From assembly GCA_050084985.1 (NCBI GenBank), contig JBITNC010000001.1, forward strand, positions 10,726,001 to 10,790,000: a DNA stretch of 64,000 bases, read 5' to 3'. The notes under the pieces are model-generated. The model made no database searches, was not told where the DNA came from, and was given only the letters and a program-made list of their open reading frames with translations. Of this stretch, positions 53,814-64,000 are shown piece by piece. The translations under genes and the position numbers were made by a program. Positions within the stretch are counted from its first letter, which is position 1; each line of letters begins with the position of its first letter. This DNA comes from Nageia nagi. Taxonomy: Eukaryota; Pinophyta.

Positions 53814-56745
53814 CCAATGAAAAGGATCTAGATTTAGATGGCTTCCCCTATGAATTCTATAAGGATATTTGAGATGTGATTGTCTTGTATCTCCTTTGTG
53901 TCAATCAAGATGCTCTAGCATAAAATTGGATCCTTTGATTAACAAAGGTAATATTAAGTTCATTCTTAAAGTTGGAGATCCCAAACTTATCACCAATTAT
54001 AGACCTATTACCTTGATCAATGTGAGATACAAGATCATATCAAAAGATTTGACTCTAAGACATAGGCTTTCACTTCCTTTGATTGTCATACCTGATTAAA
54101 TGGACTTTTTTTATAACATGTATATTCTTGATAATATTATTGCAATTTGGGAAGGTATGAAATGGATTAGAGCTTCTTAAAAAGATGTCATTTTCATAAA
54201 AATAAACTTCAAAAAATCTTATAACATAATTGAATGGAATTTTATTCTTATCATGCTTAAATCCCTTAGGTTTGGTCTTAATTTTATAAGATTAATGCAA
54301 ATGCTTTTTAAACATGCCTCAATGGTTCTTACACTTTATGGCACCTAAATAGGAACAATTAAACTTTTTGGGTCCCTGAGGTAGGGTCCTCCCCTAGCCC
54401 CTTCATTATATTTTCTTGCAACATAAGCTTTTGGCTACTTATTAGATAATAAAGCTTCTCAAGGTTTGGTTCATAGAATGTTTCTTATAGGAAACCATGG
54501 GAAATTCATCAATGGCTACTTTGTAGAGAAATCCTTCCTCACTCTCAAGGAAGATAATCATTTGATGTATCAATCCCTTTCTTGCTTGAATACCTTTTGT
54601 ATGGCTTCAAGGTCAAGTATTCAATGGAGGAATATGTCTTGTTACACATAATACCCTAAGGAGATGTAATATTAGCTTGCTCATTTTTAATTGCAATAGA
54701 TTCAACTAAAGGATATGTTTCCATTTTGTGGCATCCCCTTTGCCTTTTAGAGCATCCTTACCCAATTATGGGACTACATCATAAGAAATTAACATATTGG
54801 ATTACCAAAAAAGCTTTTGATTATTGGTAAATTCCAAATTTGTTTTAAAAAAAATTTCTCCATGCATGTTTACTATTTATTCGATTGGGTTCCTTCACAA
54901 GATTTTTACAAGAAGCTTGAAAACCTTCTTAAATATTTTCTCTAGGAAAACACTAAGCAAAAGAAAGGTTTCCTAAAAGTTTCTTGGGAATTATGTTGTC
55001 TTCCCAAGATCTTTGAAGGTATAAGGCTTTTTATTGATTCCCATTAAAGTGTCAAGTTCATTTGTAGTTAAAAGCATTTGGAAAGTATGAAAGGTTATTA
55101 AGTCATGGCTTCAATGGAAAGGTATTGATCGCTATGGAGGAGCTTCTTTAGCGTCACTAAATATTTGGTGGTTGATAGTTATTAAGTGTTAGAGCTAGCC
55201 TTTAATGAGCATTCAATGTATTCATGCATGTCAAAAAATTCTTCAAAAAGAAAATTACTTATATTTTTTACTTATTTAGTTTGTCTTCCAAAGATTGGAC
55301 TATACGGGATTCTTCTAAGCAAATCCATGCTATGAAGCATGATGATAAAGCCACATATGATCATATACCTTTTTCTCTTTAGCCTAAGCTTAGGCATCAG
55401 AATTTACATCCTTGGTGGATAAAGTGGAAGTGGTTTAAAGGTACTCCTCTTTTTAATTACAAAGCTAGGTATGGTTACTATTGGCTGTCGCTAACCTTCC
55501 TATGATTCCAAGCTCAATGAGTGATAAAATTTATTTTCTTTTAGAACAAGGTGATGAGCCTAATTTAGAATGATCTAGAGCAAAGTATATTGCACCCAAG
55601 CGAGTTTTTTTTTTATCTATACACATGGTTTTTCCTTTTTGTGGGGTAAAGAAACAACCATGCCTCTTTTTTGGCTCTATAGTAAATATTGAAAAGCTTG
55701 GGAATGGATGGAGTATTTATTAAAATCTTTCTTATTTATCCTTCAAGTTGGTTACATAATCTCTTAGGAGACCCTCTAGGTTTCTCCGAAGCTCTTGAAG
55801 AATTTTGGAACATATTTTGAATCATAATTTTATTTCACATATGGAAATAAATGATGTAATTTTTTTAAACAAGCTACCCTCCTTAGATTTCTCTCTTATT
55901 GATAAGCTTTCCATTTTTCATGATATTTGGTTTCGTATTAATGATCAAGTTATTAAAAGTAATCTTGGAATTCAACCATTTGGAGGAGCTCATCAATAAT
56001 TAGAACAACACTTTATGCATTATTAACAAAGTTTTGCTAAATCTTAAGCCTCGTGAGAGGTCAATATTCTAGCAACATTGTTTCCCTCCCATGTGGGGAC
56101 AAGAATGGACCTCTGATCACTCTAAGTCACTAAGGAACTGTGATGCTTGTATGCCTTACCCCTCTTCCTCCCATCGCTCTAGTGGTTGGGGACCTCACCC
56201 GAGTTCTTCCTGCTAAGATATTGGCTAGGGGGCTTACCCAAGCTTCTCCTTCTAAAATGATGGTTGGGGTAGTGACATTGATGAAGGTACCAATGATTGG
56301 AGTGATCGTTATGATAATGATGTTAATGATAAAGTTGTGATGACTGATGGATGGAATATGACTTGTTAGACTATTGTTAATGATCCATCTCCCAACCAAT
56401 ATAGTTTAAATCGATATGAGGTGTATGATAACATCCTTGAAACTGGTTGGGTTTTATCCTAAAAATACATGAAAGCATAACGAGGAGTCGATGGATCTAC
56501 CTATAAGCACTCCACCCACACGTTAATGATTGTTTTGTTCTTTGCATTTACTTTATGGCTAGTTATTTTTAGATAGGTTGTTATCTCATGCCACGTTTAT
56601 TAACTTAGTTTGGAAAATTATTAATATTACATTTATGATGGTTGGTTAATGCATTGGCATTCATGGTATGTCATGTCCATCCACATTTTGTATGATTAAG
56701 GCTATTATACTATACTATAAAGTTTTTCATTCAAAAAGATAAGTT
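53814..56745 (+). mobile_element. L1-type LINE, 5'-truncated and decayed
   Basis: The plus strand shows an L1 reverse transcriptase in fragments. DGFPYEFYK (53848) comes first, then INKGNIKFILKVGDPKLITNYRPITLINV (53938), YILDNIIAIWEGMKW (54122), KSYNIIEWNFILIMLKSLRFG (54216) and a C-terminal tail to about 56450. There is no integrase, LTR or poly-A-rich terminus beyond a short T/A run. The 3' end is placed at about 56745 where similarity to flanking unique DNA begins. The 5' end abuts the CACTA terminus at 53813, so the LINE was probably the CACTA target. Confidence 0.8.
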
Positions 56746-58375
56746 TTCTTTGTAAGGCATCTAACTTTGACCTTCTAAAACTTTTAAAAGTTCTAATACC
56801 CTTAAGTTTGTAATTTTCAATAGATGTTCATAATTGTATAATTATATTTTAAATTCATGTATTTCATATTACAAATTATTGGAAATTTGTCTTATATTTG
56901 TTAGGGTCGAAACAAGATGAAAGAGTGATTCGTAAATCATACCCATCAAAATCACCTTGGTTGATGTTAACATTTCAATATGATAACAAATAAAAGTAAA
57001 AGTTCAAAAAATATAAGAATGGGATCAATTCACTTTATAAATTATAGCACTATCCCCGAAAACATACTACATATAGATCAAAAAATGCTACAAATTAATT
57101 TGAAGCTTTATATTTATTTTATTATTTTAGATGTATGATGTTTAATAAATATTATCTTTTTTAGTTTTATTTTGGTAAGTGAGGATTTGGTTAGGAAGCT
57201 TTAATATCTTGACTTGTGGCATAAGTTTAAGTCTTAGCTCGTTTCACCCTTGCTCTCAATGGTGACCCATAGAGGCAAACACGAGACACCTGAAGATTTG
57301 AACATGATACCTTCATCACCCTTTTGAGAGCTTTGAGTGTTGTACCTGATTCTGAAACCTTTTAAGAAGTATCTTCTTCCTCTTCAATATTACATGATAA
57401 ATGATAGAAAATATTATTTGGATAGTATTCATATCAAATGCAATTAAAACCTAAAAATAAATTATACTTTATAATAAAATTCTATAAATCTTCATTCAAT
57501 AATTCTGAAGATGGGTCCCATAGATTGAACTCAAAACGTCAATAATTCAAATTCATATGCAAATCAACCTCAAACTACTAAGAAAATATTTATTTTTAAT
57601 TTTTTATTAAATTACAAATCTCACTTCTTTAAACCATAATTATTCTATATATTTACTAGGTAATTATAAATTATTATATTTTATTTCGGTGTTTGTGAAA
57701 GTTTTATGTCCGAGTAAAATTTAATTAATTTGAGTTAATTTTTTTTACTGCCTGCTTTCAAAAATACCAATAAAGAATAAATACTTTTTTACCCCTTTAT
57801 TACAATTTTATCCATATTCCATAAAATATTATTATGCCGTAGGCATCTACTTGCAAAGCGAGGAGCAAAATTGTGATCGACGATTGAGAATGGTTGGTCA
57901 ATGGTTCAACATCATCTTCCTCTTCAATATTATATGATAAATGATAGAAAATATTATTTTGATAATATTCATATCAAATGCAATTAAAACCTAAAAAAAT
58001 TATACTTTATAATAAAATGATATAAATCTTCCTTCAATAATTCCAAAGATGGATCAACAGATTGAACTCGAAACATCAACAGTTCAAATTCATATATAAA
58101 TTGGCCTCAAACTACTAAAAAATATTTTTTTCATTTTTTATTAAATTATAAATCTCACTTCTTTAAATTATAAATATTCTATATATTTGCTGGGAAATTA
58201 TAACTTATTATATTTTATTTCAGTGTTTGTCAAATTTTTCTATCTGAATAAAATTTAATTAATCCGAGTTAATTTTTTTGACTCCTTGCTTGCATGACCA
58301 ATAAAGAATAAATGCTATTTTTACCCCTTTTTAACAATTTTATCCAGATTCCATAAATATTATTTATTTATTGTG
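56746..58375 (+). other. Upstream region of the orphan MTB first exon (unit 1)
   Basis: AT-rich, no coding frame. It aligns with 59571-60530 upstream of the real first exon. A roughly 540-bp segment beginning CATCTTCCTCTTCAATATTA is present twice (57370 and 57910). No TATA box could be chosen with confidence. Confidence 0.6.
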
Positions 58376-58592
58376 AAGGCCAATAAATTCATCATTACAA
58401 GGTTTGAAACTAAGATCCAAATACAAAACTAAAAATAGAAGATCAATCACTCTTCTTTCAAATCAAAGAAATCCAAAGGTGATGATGATGTTGTTAGGCC
58501 TACAACAAATATCTCTTCTTTCACCCTTTCTAATTCAACTCCTCCACTTCATAGCAGCCATGACATTAAAGGCATAACACCATCATCTTTAG
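58376..58592 (+). pseudogene. Orphan copy of the MTB first (5' UTR) exon
   Basis: It matches 60531-60744 over its length and ends with an intact donor AG|GTAAGTAC. It also retains a five-codon upstream ORF (ATG 58560, TAA at 58575-58577). It could serve as an alternative first exon spliced to 61839, or be dead. The left limit is an estimate. Confidence 0.7.
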
Positions 58593-58689
58593 GTAAGTAC
58601 ATACATAATGTATTTTTTCCCTTCCCCTCTTTTATGCATTTCATTTTGCAAAACACAAATAAAATGGTAAGATATTACTATATATAGAC

Positions 58690-60838
58690 TCTCTGAAGCT
58701 CTTGAAGAATTATTGAACATGTTCTAAATAAAAAATTTGTTTCACATTTGGATAGACATAAATGATGTTATTTTTTCAAAGAAGTTTCCCTCTTTAAATT
58801 TCTCTCTTATTGATAAGCTTACTATTTTTCATGATATTTAGTTTTAAATTAAATATCAAGTTGCCAAAGTAAGCCTAAAAGTTAACCATTTATAGGAGCT
58901 CATCAATCATTGGGACAATACTCCATGCAATGTTAATAAAGTTTTATTAGTTAGATCCTGAGCCTCATGAGAGGTTAAGACCCCAACAATATTGTTGCCC
59001 TCCTTTATGGAGCCAGGACTAGACCCCTACTGGCTCTAAGTCACCATAAAGCCATGACGCTTAAATGCCTTACCCCTCTTCCTCCCATCACTATAGTGGT
59101 TGGGAACCTCACTTGAGTTCTTCTCATTAAAATATTAGCTTGGGGGATTGCCTAAGCTCCTCCTGCTAGAATGATGGTTGTGGTAGTGGCATTGATGAAG
59201 GTGGTACTTGTTGGAGTGATTGTGTTGATAATGGTGTTAATGATGAAGTGGTGGTGACTAATGGATGGAATATGACTTGTTAGACTATTGTTAATGATCC
59301 CACTCCCAACCAATCTAGCCTGCATTAGCATGAGGTGTATGATAGCATCCTTGAAATTGGATGGGACATTATTCCTATAAATGTGTGGAGGCATAATGAA
59401 GAGTCGGTGGATTTGCCTACCACATTTGTTAAGGTGGATTTGAAAATTTTATTAATGTTGTACTTATGATATTTGGTTGACCTGTTGGCGTTTAAGGTGT
59501 GATGTGTCCACCCACTTTGTGTATGATTAAGGCCTTTATACTTTAATATAAAGCTTTTTCATTCAAAAAGATAATTTTTTATTTGTAAGGCATCTAACTT
59601 CGACCTTCTAAAGCTTTTAAAAGGTATAATGCTCTTAAGTTTGTGATTTCTATTAGATGTTTATAATTGTATAATTATATTTTATATTCTTGACTTTCAT
59701 ATTACAAATTATTAGAAACTTGTCTTATATTTGATAGGGTTGAAACACAATTAAAGAGTAAAATCAAACCCATCAAAATCAACTTGGTTGACGTTAAAAT
59801 AAGCTTTGGTATTACAATAAATAAAAGTAAAGGTTCAAAAAATCTGCAAAAGGGATCAATTCATTTTATAAATTTTAGTACAATATTCAAAAATATAATA
59901 TGTAGAGATAAAAAATGCTACAAACTAATTTGATATAAATAATTAATTTATTTGAAGCTTTATTTATTTATTAAATTGATTTCCATTATTTTAGATCTAT
60001 GATGTTTTATAAGTATCATCTTTTTTTGTTTATTTTTGTTTTAGTGAGTGGGGAATTGATTAAGTAGCTTTAATGTCTTGACTTGTGGCATGGGTTTAAG
60101 TCTTATATCTCATTTCACCCCTACAAACCCACTTCTACTCTCAATAGTGACTCATGGAGGAAGACAGTGGAGACCTAAAGGTTTGAACAAGAGACCTCCA
60201 CTCACCCTTTTGAGAGCTTTTAAGAATTGCAATTCATTTTAAAACCTTCTAATAAGTATCATCTTTCTCTTCAATATTTTCATTTTTTTATTTCATAAAA
60301 TTTAAAAGTATTTTGGTAATGTTTAAAGATTGAAAAGTATTTTGGTAATTTCATGAACTTATAGAAGTATTTTGATAATTTTTTAAAGATTAAAAGGTAT
60401 TTTGATAATTTAATGAATTTATGGTAAGTTTCCTTAAAATTTAATTAATTCGAGTTAATTTTCACTGCATGCTTGGAGGGCTACCAATAAAGAAAATACT
60501 ATTTTTACCCCTTTTTAACAATTTTATCCAAGGCCAATAAATTCATCGTTGCAAGGTTTGAAACCAAGATCAAATCCAAAACCAAAAATAGGTGGTCAAT
60601 CAGTCTTTTTTCATATCAGCGAAATCTGATGGTGATGCTGATGCTGCCAGGCCTGCAATATATTTCTTTCTTTCACCGCTTCTAATTCAACTCTTCCACT
60701 TCGTAGCAACCATGGCATCAGCGGCATAACACCAACATTTTCAGGTAAGTACATACGCAATGTATATTTTCCTTTCCCTCTTCTGTGCATTTCATTCTGC
60801 AAAACACAGATAAAATGGTAAGATGTTACTGTACATAG
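58690..60838 (+). repeat. Tandem duplication unit 2
   Basis: It starts at CTCTGAAGCTCTTGAAGAAT, immediately after intron sequence of unit 1, and repeats LINE tail (to about 59570), upstream DNA and first exon. The junction at about 58689 joins intron 1 of unit 1 to the LINE tail, as expected for a direct tandem duplication. Confidence 0.85.
60531..60744 (+). other. MTB: MTB 5' UTR exon 1 (predicted)
   Basis: A less AT-rich segment ends in CAG|GTAAGT at 60744. It contains a five-codon uORF (ATG 60712, TAA 60727-60729), which is also kept in the upstream duplicate. The transcription start is not defined by the sequence. The left limit is where similarity to unit 1 becomes strong. Confidence 0.6.
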
Positions 60839-61838
60839 ATTGAAAATGCCTAAAAAATCCTACCCTTTTTTTGACCTTGCCATTGGTAAGGACCGTTTAT
60901 TGTTTTTTATTCATTCATTACAGTATTTGGTTTCATGTTTCCAAGATTTATGTAATTCTGTTAATGTCTTTGATTAGATTGTTGGATTCTTCACTGCTGT
61001 TATTGTCCAGGGAACTAGGTTTGTTGCAGTTTTATTATTTTTTCTCACTTGAATCTGCAAATTTTAATGGCTCGGAGAATGCGAACAAATCCTGAGCATG
61101 CCATCGTTTTTTTTAACAAAACCTAGCCGTGAAATCCTTTTTGAACAATTAAATTCGTTCTATTGTACCCGCAATTCTGTGTATCCATAACGTTGAAATT
61201 CTTAGGAGAAACCCTAAGTCTGCCTCCCTTCGTACCGAAATATATCTATTCCTTGTTATTCTTGATTATGTAAATAAAATAAATAGAAGAGTTTTGTTCA
61301 AACTCTAAGTTTGGCAAGTCTAGTTAAATATGATATTTTAATACCGGTTGCTTCAATCTGCAAGTGCTTATGATACAGGGTTTTGTTTTCAAACCCTAGC
61401 CTTACATTCTTTGCCAGGGGGATTAGTTTCTTTGTTTATCACCAAAATTCTTGAATCTGTCTCAAGTTTAGGTTTTTTTCTTCTGAGAGAATGCGTTTGT
61501 TCATTTTCTTGCATAACTTTGCAAATTTTGTAATACCGCATTTTTTTGGAGAAATTCTACATGCAATATGCTTTTCCAAGTGAATACTGTGCTCTTTTTC
61601 TCTTGCCTAAAATTGGAAATCTGCGACTGTGTCAGACTCGTAAGTGTGTCATCCTTTTCAAGTAGAAGACCTTTTTTCTGTTTTGTTTCTTTACATGACA
61701 CAGATTATTATTTGTTACTACTTTTTAAAATTTTACTGGAGAAACCCAAGCTTTGCAATATTTTTTGTCTGGAGCTAAATGTATAATTTAGTTGTATTTT
61801 TAAATCGAGGAGTACCTAAGTTGCCACAATTTTTATAG
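60745..61838 (+). other. MTB: MTB intron 1 (predicted)
   Basis: GTAAGT at 60745, TTTTTATAG ending at 61838, length 1,094 bp, T-rich as plant introns are. Only its first 90 bp or so are duplicated in unit 1. No other gene is seen in it. Confidence 0.65.
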
Positions 61839-61852
61839 GAAACCTTAATGCA

Positions 61853-64000
61853 ATGGATGTCTCGGAGTCTAGCAGCCGACACTATGATAAGCGTCGTACT
61901 GCTACTGAAGGCCCAGAGTCACCCCGGGAAAGGGACAGGGACAGAGATGGGGATGATGAAGATTGGGATGTTTCTGAGCGTCGAAAGGACAGGCATCGAT
62001 CAAGCAAGTCCAGGAGGCGGAGCAATGCTAATCCTGATGAATATTATGATGATTGGCAGACAGGAAGTAGGAGGAAGACTGGTTCAGGCAAAAAGAAATC
62101 GGCCACAGCCAGTTCAGGAAGGACAGGAAGTGGCGATGAGGATGAGTATGATGACAAGGGTTTATTTGGCCTGAGAGATAGAGAATTAGATGATTATGTG
62201 AACAGGGGCAGTAATGTAGATAATAAGCGGGACAAACTGGACAAGTCTAAATCTAGCAGTGGCTACAAATGCAAAGAAGAGACTGCTGGGGCCAAACCAT
62301 CTAGCCCTAGACAACATGGTGGTAGTCCTAGACAACACTCTTTGATGGATTATGATAGAAATCAAATGAGAAAGGGCACTGCAAGGGATGGCAAAACAGA
62401 AGCTGCAGTAAAAGCAGCAGTTGGATACGAAACATCTCAAGGCAGAAGCAGGGGCAAAAGTGGTGGTGATTTTTATAGGGAGAATGACCCTGAGGAAAGG
62501 GAGCTTTCCAGACAAGATTCTCAAGATGTGGTAAGATATACTGAAAGGAAAGGAAGCAGCAAAGAGAAAAGCCAAGGAGGAGGTAAAGGGAGTAGCAAAT
62601 ACGAGAAGGATGACAATGGTAGGAGATGGGATGAAGCAGATCATTCACGGTCTACTATAAACATGCGTAATGAAGATACTATAGATGTAGATAAAGTTGA
62701 CAGGAGGGCAGGAAGGGGCAGAGAAAAAATTGGCTCTGGAAGAGACAGAGATAATGAAACACCAGGGGATTTTTCATCCAAGACCAAGAACAAGTTAGGA
62801 GAAGCAGCATTCCACAATGACACCAAACCTGCAAGAGTGAATGATCGAGAGGAGAAGAGAACAGAAGAAACAGAAAGGAGGGCCAAGGGTAAAGGTAGAT
62901 TTGGTATGCATGTTGATAATGATGACACTAACAAGGCTTACAAGTCAGATGATATAAGAGATGACAAGCAGGCCAGAATGCGGGATACCCTTGATAGTAT
63001 GCCTGAGGACTTTGACAGCTGGGAGAAATCAGGAGCGCAAAGGCAATCATCCTATAAGGTACAGGATGAGAAAAGTGAAAGGCACAAGAGCTTCCGTGAA
63101 TATGGACATGGTAGAAGAGATGATGCTGAAAGCTGGGATATGCAGGAGAATGAAGACGAACATGTTGAGAGAGGAAGAATAAAGGAAAAAAGAGACATGA
63201 CCTGGGAAGACATAGAGGACAGAGGAAGATCTGGTCGTGGTAGGAGCGGAAGGGTAGTAAGGCACATAAAAAGATCATGGAGTCCTGAAGGTAGAAAGAG
63301 ATCTCGTAGGGACTCTGCTGAGTTTGATAGAGATTTTTCTGATGACAGAGGTGATTCAGATACAGAAAGAAGCATTAGTATGAAGGGAAAAGATAGAGAA
63401 CGAGATCCATATCGAGAAGATAGGTCTAGAGAAAAGGACCCAGATTGGTTCGAAAGATCAAGAGATTGGGAAGGCTCAAAAGATCATTGGAAAAGCCGGT
63501 ATTATGATAGGTATGATAAAGATCCCAAGGTTGATGAAGGAGACTATGAATTTGACAGAGATTGGGAATTTCATGGGCGTGAAAGGGAGAGGTTGGAAAG
63601 GGAGAAAATGCAAAGAGGTGCCACAGATAGAAAGGACAGGGGGAGGCTGGAAGGCATGAAAAGTATGTCAAGTTTTGGCAGTGCTAATGATGTTTTGGAT
63701 AGAAGAACAAACTCTCTTGATTATGGAAGGGGTGATTCTGGATCAGCCTTTGCTCCTGGAAGAAGAAATGATGCAGGAGGTCTGCCTGACTTCATGGTTG
63801 CAACAGGTGAAGGGGAATGGGGGTTTCCTCCAGATGAGAGAGGAAGAATAGGTGATACTTACCTATCTGGAGCTGATTCACGTGAAAGGTATGATGATGA
63901 TGTGCCTCCAGGCCTTGATCAAAATTTTGGTATGATTCCAGGAAGGATTGCTGCAGATGGATCAAGTACGAACTTGCATGGTGGAAGAGGTAGAGGACAT
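61853..64000 (+). CDS. MTB: METTL14-type m6A methyltransferase subunit (MTB/EMB1691), N-terminal 716 codons, open to the window edge
   Basis: ATG 61853 sits 14 bases after the predicted acceptor, with G at -3 and +4, and the frame has no stop to base 64000. The encoded part is a long, charged, disordered region. It begins MDVSESSSRRHYDKRR and DEDWDVSERRKDRHRSSKSR, with runs of R, E, D, S and G. Near residues 615-710 it matches plant MTB proteins: NSLDYGRGDSGSAFAPGRRN, GEWGFPPDERGR, DSRERYDDDVPPGLDQNFG and then a GGRGRG start. The MT-A70 methyltransferase-like domain lies beyond the window. In plants MTB pairs with MTA in the nuclear N6-adenosine mRNA methylation complex. An upstream, out-of-frame ATG at 61848 overlaps the start in a weaker context. 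A large single exon is consistent with the family. Alternatives are other RS/RE-rich nuclear proteins, but the C-terminal motifs argue against them. Confidence 0.85.
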   Translation, partial: MDVSESSSRHYDKRRTATEGPESPRERDRDRDGDDEDWDVSERRKDRHRSSKSRRRSNANPDEYYDDWQTGSRRKTGSGKKKSATASSGRTGSGDEDEYDDKGLFGLRDRELDDYVNRGSNVDNKRDKLDKSKSSSGYKCKEETAGAKPSSPRQHGGSPRQHSLMDYDRNQMRKGTARDGKTEAAVKAAVGYETSQGRSRGKSGGDFYRENDPEERELSRQDSQDVVRYTERKGSSKEKSQGGGKGSSKYEKDDNGRRWDEADHSRSTINMRNEDTIDVDKVDRRAGRGREKIGSGRDRDNETPGDFSSKTKNKLGEAAFHNDTKPARVNDREEKRTEETERRAKGKGRFGMHVDNDDTNKAYKSDDIRDDKQARMRDTLDSMPEDFDSWEKSGAQRQSSYKVQDEKSERHKSFREYGHGRRDDAESWDMQENEDEHVERGRIKEKRDMTWEDIEDRGRSGRGRSGRVVRHIKRSWSPEGRKRSRRDSAEFDRDFSDDRGDSDTERSISMKGKDRERDPYREDRSREKDPDWFERSRDWEGSKDHWKSRYYDRYDKDPKVDEGDYEFDRDWEFHGRERERLEREKMQRGATDRKDRGRLEGMKSMSSFGSANDVLDRRTNSLDYGRGDSGSAFAPGRRNDAGGLPDFMVATGEGEWGFPPDERGRIGDTYLSGADSRERYDDDVPPGLDQNFGMIPGRIAADGSSTNLHGGRGRGH

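Larger units (their letters stand above)
55783..58689 (+). repeat. Tandem duplication unit 1 (LINE 3' end, MTB upstream region and first exon)
   Basis: The unit begins in the LINE tail (GAAGCTCTTGAAGAATT) and ends in the start of the MTB intron (AATGGTAAGATATTACTA). Unit 2 (58690-60838) repeats the same order. Unit 1 is longer because it contains an internal roughly 540-bp tandem duplication (57370-57840 and 57910-58375). The two units are visibly diverged, so the event is old. Confidence 0.85.

Noticed and set aside
56130-56399. Small open frames in the LINE tail of unit 1 (and 59152-59394 in unit 2)
   Set aside because: They are antisense or out of frame to the decayed LINE tail, and their similarity to each other comes from the tandem duplication.
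61848-62174. 108-residue frame starting 5 bases before the MTB ATG
   Set aside because: The codons make no conserved protein, while the +2 frame from 61853 is open for 2,148 bases and matches MTB. It is treated as an overlapping upstream ATG only.
62186-63671. Antisense open frames opposite MTB (up to 152 residues)
   Set aside because: They are the reverse reading of R/E/D/S-rich codons and have the leucine/serine/phenylalanine-rich composition expected of such shadows.

Overview
The window is nuclear DNA from a plant, most likely a seed plant with a large, repeat-rich genome. The evidence is plant-type copia and chromovirus retrotransposons primed by initiator-tRNA-Met, a Tat-like retroelement, a CACTA transposon with DUF4218 and DUF4216 modules, an L1-type LINE, and one host gene whose N-terminal exon matches plant METTL14-type (MTB/EMB1691) m6A writer subunits. 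A conifer or other gymnosperm is plausible, but nothing here proves it. No bacterial-type genes, rRNA, tRNA or CRISPR were seen.

About 56 kb is a nested set of transposons. A CACTA transposase gene on the + strand (7085-8872, resuming at 34979) was split by copia B (minus strand, 8873-34978, target duplication CTTCT). Copia B carries element E in its leader (15077-32336, duplication CTTAA). Element E carries the young copia F (17668-26524, duplication CCCCC). To the right, a telomere-like minisatellite was split by copia C (37629-45968) and, 37 bp further on, by a Ty3/gypsy chromovirus D (minus, 46006-52223). The array ends at a CACTA-type terminus (52439-53813), followed by a decayed LINE (53814-about 56745). 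A further copia, A (minus), fills 1-7025 and runs off the left edge.

Element E is the most unusual object. It has 876-bp LTRs and one sense ORF (a Tat-type Gag), and no protease, reverse transcriptase or integrase. It also has an antisense gene, with its own TATA box and two introns, for a plant-mobile-domain (PMD) protein with an acidic linker and a coiled coil. Nine copies of a 16-bp inverted repeat (GGACCG-N4-CGGTCC and variants) lie in both LTRs, the spacers, and around the promoter and first intron of the antisense gene. Large minisatellites fill its 3' part. It looks like a non-autonomous element that depends on a partner.

The four copia copies share one layout: LTR, PBS, a donor pair just after the PBS, a 2-3 kb non-coding leader with a variable GC-rich cassette, an acceptor 2-3 nt before the gag start, gag-pol, a hairpin repeat block, PPT and LTR. 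All four polyproteins are broken.

The right end (60531-64000) is the host gene: a 5' UTR exon, a 1.1-kb intron, and a 716-codon coding exon open to the window edge. The LINE 3' end, the upstream region and the first exon of this gene are tandemly duplicated (55783-58689 and 58690-60838), giving an orphan first exon with an intact splice donor.
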